A stretch of 64,000 nt of DNA from Acinetobacter junii CIP 64.5 (GTDB lineage Bacteria; Pseudomonadota; Gammaproteobacteria; Pseudomonadales; Moraxellaceae), in contig NZ_KB849655.1 of assembly GCF_000368765.1 (NCBI RefSeq), positions 402,977 through 466,976 on the forward strand, written 5' to 3'. Below, in pieces: positions 60,692 to 64,000 of this stretch. Position 1 is the stretch's first letter, and the number at the start of each line of letters is the position of its first letter. The notes below the pieces were generated by a model that was given only the letters and a program-made list of their open reading frames with translations, had not been told where the DNA came from and ran no database searches. The position numbers and the translations under genes were made by a program.

Positions 60692-61990
60692 TTAATGCTT
60701 TAGAAATGAAGCAGGTTCAATATTGTGAACCATTTTCAAACGTTGGTCAGCATAAATATCAGTATAAGGCGCTAAAACTCGCATGAAACGATCAAAATAT
60801 AACATTTGTTTGAATAACAAAGCGAAGTCACGCGGGAATTTGATGCCATGACGCTCACCAACCCCAATCATATCCATCATGATGTCATTCAAATCAGCAG
60901 GGTTAGAACTTAAAATTTCTTGAGGGTCTGCTAGTAGCACACCACTAAATAGACGTTCTAAATCATCAGCTAAGACTTGAGTATCGATCTTATGATGCGT
61001 CATCCCCATCTTAAGCATATTTTCAGCCATCGCAGCGTAATTGGTATGCTGTAAAGCATCCATAAATGCCATGCAAGCCGTCCATACTTCAGGCTTTAGT
61101 TGACCTACAATCCCAAAATCAATGAAACCAACACGACCATCTTCAAGCAGCATTAAATTTCCAGCATGTAAATCAGCATGGAAACTCTTACATAGCATTA
61201 GACTACCAAACCACGTATTCATCGCTGTAATTAATACTTGAGTTGGATCTTTAGCGTATTTTTTTACCACATCAAAATCAGTCAAAGATACGCCATATAA
61301 ACGTTGCATCGTTAAAACACGGCGCGTTGAAAACTGATGATAAACTTTTGGCGCTGTTGCAGCTTGATTGCCCGAAACATTGAGATACTGTACAAAGTCA
61401 TCTAAGTTTTGCGCTTCTTCAATAAAATCTACTTCACGAACCATGCGTGTTTTGATTTCATCTACTATTTCAGATAATGACGCAAATTTAATTTTTGGAA
61501 CTGCATGCTCTAATAGCTTAGTCGCCCAATGTACGACGTTTAAGTCAGTATAAAGAATGGTTTCAACACCTGGTTTTTGTACTTTTAGTACGACATCTTC
61601 ACCTGTCACAAGTTTTGCAGCATGCACCTGTGCAATAGAAGCTGAAGCTAATGGTTTTTCATCAATGAAACTAAAAATTTCATTCAAGTTTTTACCTTCA
61701 AACTCTTGTGCAAGTACTTCTTGGATATAGCTAAACGGTAAAGTTGGTGTTTGGTCTAAGCACCCTTGGAATTCCTCGACATATTCACGAGGAAATAGTG
61801 ATGGTGTACTTGCAATAAACTGACCCAATTTAATATATGTAGAACCTAGCGACTCAAATGTCTCACGCATTAGTTTTGCATTGCTTGGCTTCTCAGTTGC
61901 ATATTTCACACCTGCCTGTGCAGCAACAATCACTGTTTCACCTATCCGTGCAACAGAACGCAATCCATCAAATAAGATATTTCTTTTCAT
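60692..61990 (-). CDS. ABC1/AarF/UbiB family atypical kinase
   Basis: 432 aa. Family marks in order: LGSTYIKLGQFIAS (KxGQ) near residue 50, PLASASIAQVHAAKL (Ala-rich loop), VVLKVQKPGVE, FHADLHAGNLMLL and FIDFGIVGQLKP. UbiB/Coq8 members support ubiquinone synthesis and lipid handling with ATPase activity; this one lacks the two C-terminal membrane helices of true UbiB and ends at 432 aa, so it is a paralogue. It lies upstream of folB on the same strand, 26 nt away, though a functional link is not evident. Confidence 0.87.
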   Translation of the reverse strand: MKRNILFDGLRSVARIGETVIVAAQAGVKYATEKPSNAKLMRETFESLGSTYIKLGQFIASTPSLFPREYVEEFQGCLDQTPTLPFSYIQEVLAQEFEGKNLNEIFSFIDEKPLASASIAQVHAAKLVTGEDVVLKVQKPGVETILYTDLNVVHWATKLLEHAVPKIKFASLSEIVDEIKTRMVREVDFIEEAQNLDDFVQYLNVSGNQAATAPKVYHQFSTRRVLTMQRLYGVSLTDFDVVKKYAKDPTQVLITAMNTWFGSLMLCKSFHADLHAGNLMLLEDGRVGFIDFGIVGQLKPEVWTACMAFMDALQHTNYAAMAENMLKMGMTHHKIDTQVLADDLERLFSGVLLADPQEILSSNPADLNDIMMDMIGVGERHGIKFPRDFALLFKQMLYFDRFMRVLAPYTDIYADQRLKMVHNIEPASFLKH

Positions 61991-62047
61991 AATCTTTCAT
62001 TGCCTCATAGATGGCATTAGTTTAGCAAATTTCAGAAACTTTACTGT

Positions 62048-62821
62048 TTAAGTTGCCCGACAAACTGGACAATTTGCATCTTTTTCAAATTTAAGAATAC
62101 GTTGCGATAAATTTAAACCATTCCAGAGTAATAGCTTTTGCTTCAGTGGTGTTAATCCCAAGCCTAGAAATAGCAATGTGTGATGTGCTTGTAATGACGC
62201 TATCATTACAGGAGTTGTTGCTAACACGCCTGACTCTGCACAACGCATACCCTCATTTGCGTGATCTTCTTTAGGAAATAGACATTCATAACAAGCAGAA
62301 TCTGACTCCACCATGAACATTTGTCCTTCAAATCCGATTGCAGAAGCGCTAATTAGAGGGACTTGATATTTCTTACAGATCGCATTGGCTAAATAACGTG
62401 TCGTAAAGTTATCACACCCATCCAACACTACATCTTGATGCTGTATTAAATCATCAGCATTCGTTTCATCAAATCGTATGTTTTTATAGCTAACATGTAT
62501 GTGCGGATTAATCACTTGTAAGTGTTTTGCAAGTATTTCGGCTTTGTAGCGACCGATATCATTTGGAGTGAATGCAATTTGACGTTGTAAATTACTCATT
62601 TCAATTGTATCAGCATCTACAATCGTAATTTTTCCAACGCCTGCTCGTGCGAGTAGCTCCGCACTAGTACACCCTATTCCACCAGCTCCAATAATCAGTA
62701 CATTTGCTAATTTTAATTTTTCTTGAGCTTCAATATCCCAACCATCAAGTAAGATTTGACGACTATAAAGATGCATTTCATCATTAGTTAATTCAAATTC
62801 GTTTTCTGGATGAATTGACAC
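62048..62821 (-). CDS. moeB: MoeB/ThiF-family adenylyltransferase
   Basis: E1-like enzyme that adenylates the C-terminal glycine of a small sulfur carrier (MoaD or ThiS). Marks: EMHLYSRQILLDGW, nucleotide-binding GAGGIGCTSAELLARAGVG, the DADTIEMSNLQRQ segment, CDNFTTRYLAN, and paired CxxC zinc sites (CYECLF, CPVC). The frame is open to 62905; GTG 62821, with AAGAG upstream, gives 257 aa, near the size of E. coli MoeB (249). No molybdopterin or thiamine gene adjoins, so MoeB versus ThiF is undecided. IS DNA starts 233 nt upstream. Confidence 0.85.
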   Translation of the reverse strand: MSIHPENEFELTNDEMHLYSRQILLDGWDIEAQEKLKLANVLIIGAGGIGCTSAELLARAGVGKITIVDADTIEMSNLQRQIAFTPNDIGRYKAEILAKHLQVINPHIHVSYKNIRFDETNADDLIQHQDVVLDGCDNFTTRYLANAICKKYQVPLISASAIGFEGQMFMVESDSACYECLFPKEDHANEGMRCAESGVLATTPVMIASLQAHHTLLFLGLGLTPLKQKLLLWNGLNLSQRILKFEKDANCPVCRAT

Positions 62822-63088
62822 ACTGATTCTCTTGCTAGCACTAAAGACTTTAGATTTTAAGTATATGAATGTGCTAATGGAAGATAATTTTTTCCATACA
62901 TACATTTTAACTTTGACTATATCTAGGTTTTAACCCAATATTGTAGGCACTCTTTAACAGCATAATAAAATCAATTACTTATGAATTAAGATTAAAACTT
63001 TGGTTATTTTATTTTTTTAGAAATAACTCTATGTTTTATTTTGAAATTTTAACTGGACTGCTCCCAGTATCCTAGACATGAGACCGCC

Positions 63089-63895
63089 TCATTTTGAAGC
63101 TGTCTCAAATGCTTCTGGGCTCATCCCATCGAGATGCGAATGACGCCTGATTCGATTGTAAAACATCTCGATATAATCAAACACATCCGCACGGGCCATT
63201 TCTCGTGTTTTATAGATCCTCTTTTTAATTCTTTCCTTCTTTAAACTACTAAAAAAGGATTCAGCAACAGCATTGTCCCAACAGTTTCCACGACGACTCA
63301 TACTCGGAACTAAATTATGCTTTTGACAGAATTTCTGCCAGTCTCCGCTACTGTATTGTGAGCCTTGGTCTGAGTGTATGATCACAGGTTCATTGGGTCT
63401 GCGTCGCCATACCGCCATTAAAAGTGCATCCAAAACGATATCCTTGGCAAGCGTAGGTTTCATTGACCAACCGATGACTTTCCTTGAATATAAATCGAGA
63501 ACCACAGCCAGATATAACCAGCCTTGCCAAGTACGGATGTAGGTAATATCAGTCACCCAGGAAGTATCAGGGGTGCTCACAGCGAACTCTCGATTTAAGT
63601 GATTTGGTGGCACAATCGGAGGACGGCCACAACCATAACTTTTATGCTTTTTATATCCTCGAACAGCGGCAATGCCATTGTTCTTCATGATCTTCAGCAC
63701 ACGATTGGGGCCACAGCTTTCACCTAGCTCTTTAAGATCCAGCGTGATGCGACGATAACCATAGATGCCATAACTGGCATCATAAGAAGAGCGGATCAGT
63801 TGTAATAACCGTTTGTCTTCAATTGTTCTGCCTGATTCGGGTTCATGTAGCCAGGCGTAATAGCCAGCACGAGCAATCTTAAGAACCCGACACAT
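63089..63895 (-). CDS. IS3-family transposase OrfB (DDE integrase)
   Basis: Transposase catalytic part, 268 aa as an independent frame. It has the HTH_21 region (RSSYDASYGIYGYRRITLDL), the rve integrase core with WVTDITYIRT, LDLYSRKVIGWS, HSDQGSQYSS and the DDE glutamate in NAVAESFFSSLKKE, and the end FYNRIRRHSHLDGMSPEAFE. The frame continues upstream without a start (KGRKVLCKPARVKYQFILEY) to an A6G slippery site at 63976-63982, so the active product is the OrfAB fusion made by -1 frameshifting. The gene looks intact. Confidence 0.92.
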   Translation of the reverse strand: MCRVLKIARAGYYAWLHEPESGRTIEDKRLLQLIRSSYDASYGIYGYRRITLDLKELGESCGPNRVLKIMKNNGIAAVRGYKKHKSYGCGRPPIVPPNHLNREFAVSTPDTSWVTDITYIRTWQGWLYLAVVLDLYSRKVIGWSMKPTLAKDIVLDALLMAVWRRRPNEPVIIHSDQGSQYSSGDWQKFCQKHNLVPSMSRRGNCWDNAVAESFFSSLKKERIKKRIYKTREMARADVFDYIEMFYNRIRRHSHLDGMSPEAFETASK

Positions 63896-63942
63896 CGTTT
63901 TAATCTTAAATTGATGGCTGTACTCAAGGATAAACTGATACT

Positions 63943-64000
63943 TTACTCGGGCAGGCTTGCAAAGTACCTTGCGGCCTTTTTTAAGATATCTCGCTCTTCT
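63943..64000 (-). CDS. IS3-family OrfA, C-terminal end
   Basis: The last 18 codons (EERDILKKAARYFASLPE) and stop of the small HTH protein OrfA, ending at 63943-63945. The DILKKA segment is the usual leucine-zipper end of IS3 OrfA. It overlaps the OrfB frame; the slippery heptamer A AAA AAG lies at 63976-63982. Confidence 0.85.
   Translation of the reverse strand, partial: EERDILKKAARYFASLPE

Larger units (their letters stand above)
63054..64000 (-). mobile_element. IS3-family insertion sequence, cut by the window edge
   Basis: Contains the last 18 codons of orfA, the whole orfB and a right end that begins about 63054 with TGGACTGCTCCCAGT. The other end lies outside the window. A boundary at 63054 is suggested by the TGG start and by the abrupt rise in GC content compared with the AT-rich moeB upstream region. 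Confidence 0.75.

Noticed and set aside
1..64000. CRISPR array or prophage
   Set aside because: No regularly spaced direct repeats and no phage structural or integrase genes were seen.

Overview
The window is a chromosomal segment of a gammaproteobacterium, almost certainly an Acinetobacter. The base composition is AT-rich. Diagnostic features are a tyrA-aroA fusion next to pheA, a Nudix-ThiE fusion, a Fur-box-preceded hemP, a long TamA with TamB, an rtcB/DIP1984/rtcA cluster, and VgrG-linked type VI secretion cargo. No tRNA or rRNA gene was seen. Most of the window is ordinary housekeeping DNA, with three accessory patches: a VgrG effector/immunity cassette, a PD-(D/E)XK nuclease cassette, and an IS3-family element cut by the right edge.

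Layout. 0-1 kb: 3' part of RNase Z, broken by a frameshift. 1-4.8 kb: an RNA-repair operon (rtcB, an unrecognised gene, a DIP1984-family gene, rtcA) behind a clear sigma-54 (-24/-12) promoter; a structured 260-nt spacer before rtcA may hold a noncoding RNA. 4.8-8.5 kb: dipeptidase PepD, a split SUMF1-fold lipoprotein and a small hypothetical. 8.7-12.2 kb: aromatic amino-acid genes. 12.5-15.6 kb: a lipoprotein, a long-chain-type acyl-CoA dehydrogenase and a YbiB-like protein. 15.7-20.5 kb: vgrG, an effector and a membrane immunity candidate; vgrG is shifted out of frame at a seven-G tract just before its C-terminal adaptor-like domain. 20.7-26.5 kb: DUF1315, NAD kinase, PBP1b with an LpoP-like TPR lipoprotein, the Nudix-ThiE fusion, hemP. 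26.5-31 kb: QseBC-like two-component system with YgiW, and a solitary GspE/PilB ATPase. 31-43 kb: transporters, TrmO, Fpr, a TetR regulator, a haem-oxygenase-fold protein, MetR, a voltage-gated potassium channel and a DASS transporter with a nine-C coding tract. 43.2-45.2 kb: AT-rich nuclease cassette. 45.3-54 kb: AcnB, small exported proteins, TamB. 53.8-63 kb: TamA, an LplT-like transporter, Coq7, small exported proteins, FolK/FolB, an ABC1 kinase and a MoeB/ThiF protein. 63-64 kb: IS3-family transposase.

Functional links: RtcB and RtcA ligate and cyclise RNA ends; PBP1b pairs with its outer-membrane lipoprotein activator; TamA and TamB form one envelope assembly; VgrG, effector and immunity form one secretion cassette. 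Four reading-frame lesions (rnz, the SUMF1-fold lipoprotein, vgrG, and an amber codon in a DUF2799 lipoprotein) are frequent enough that read-level verification matters before any biological reading.
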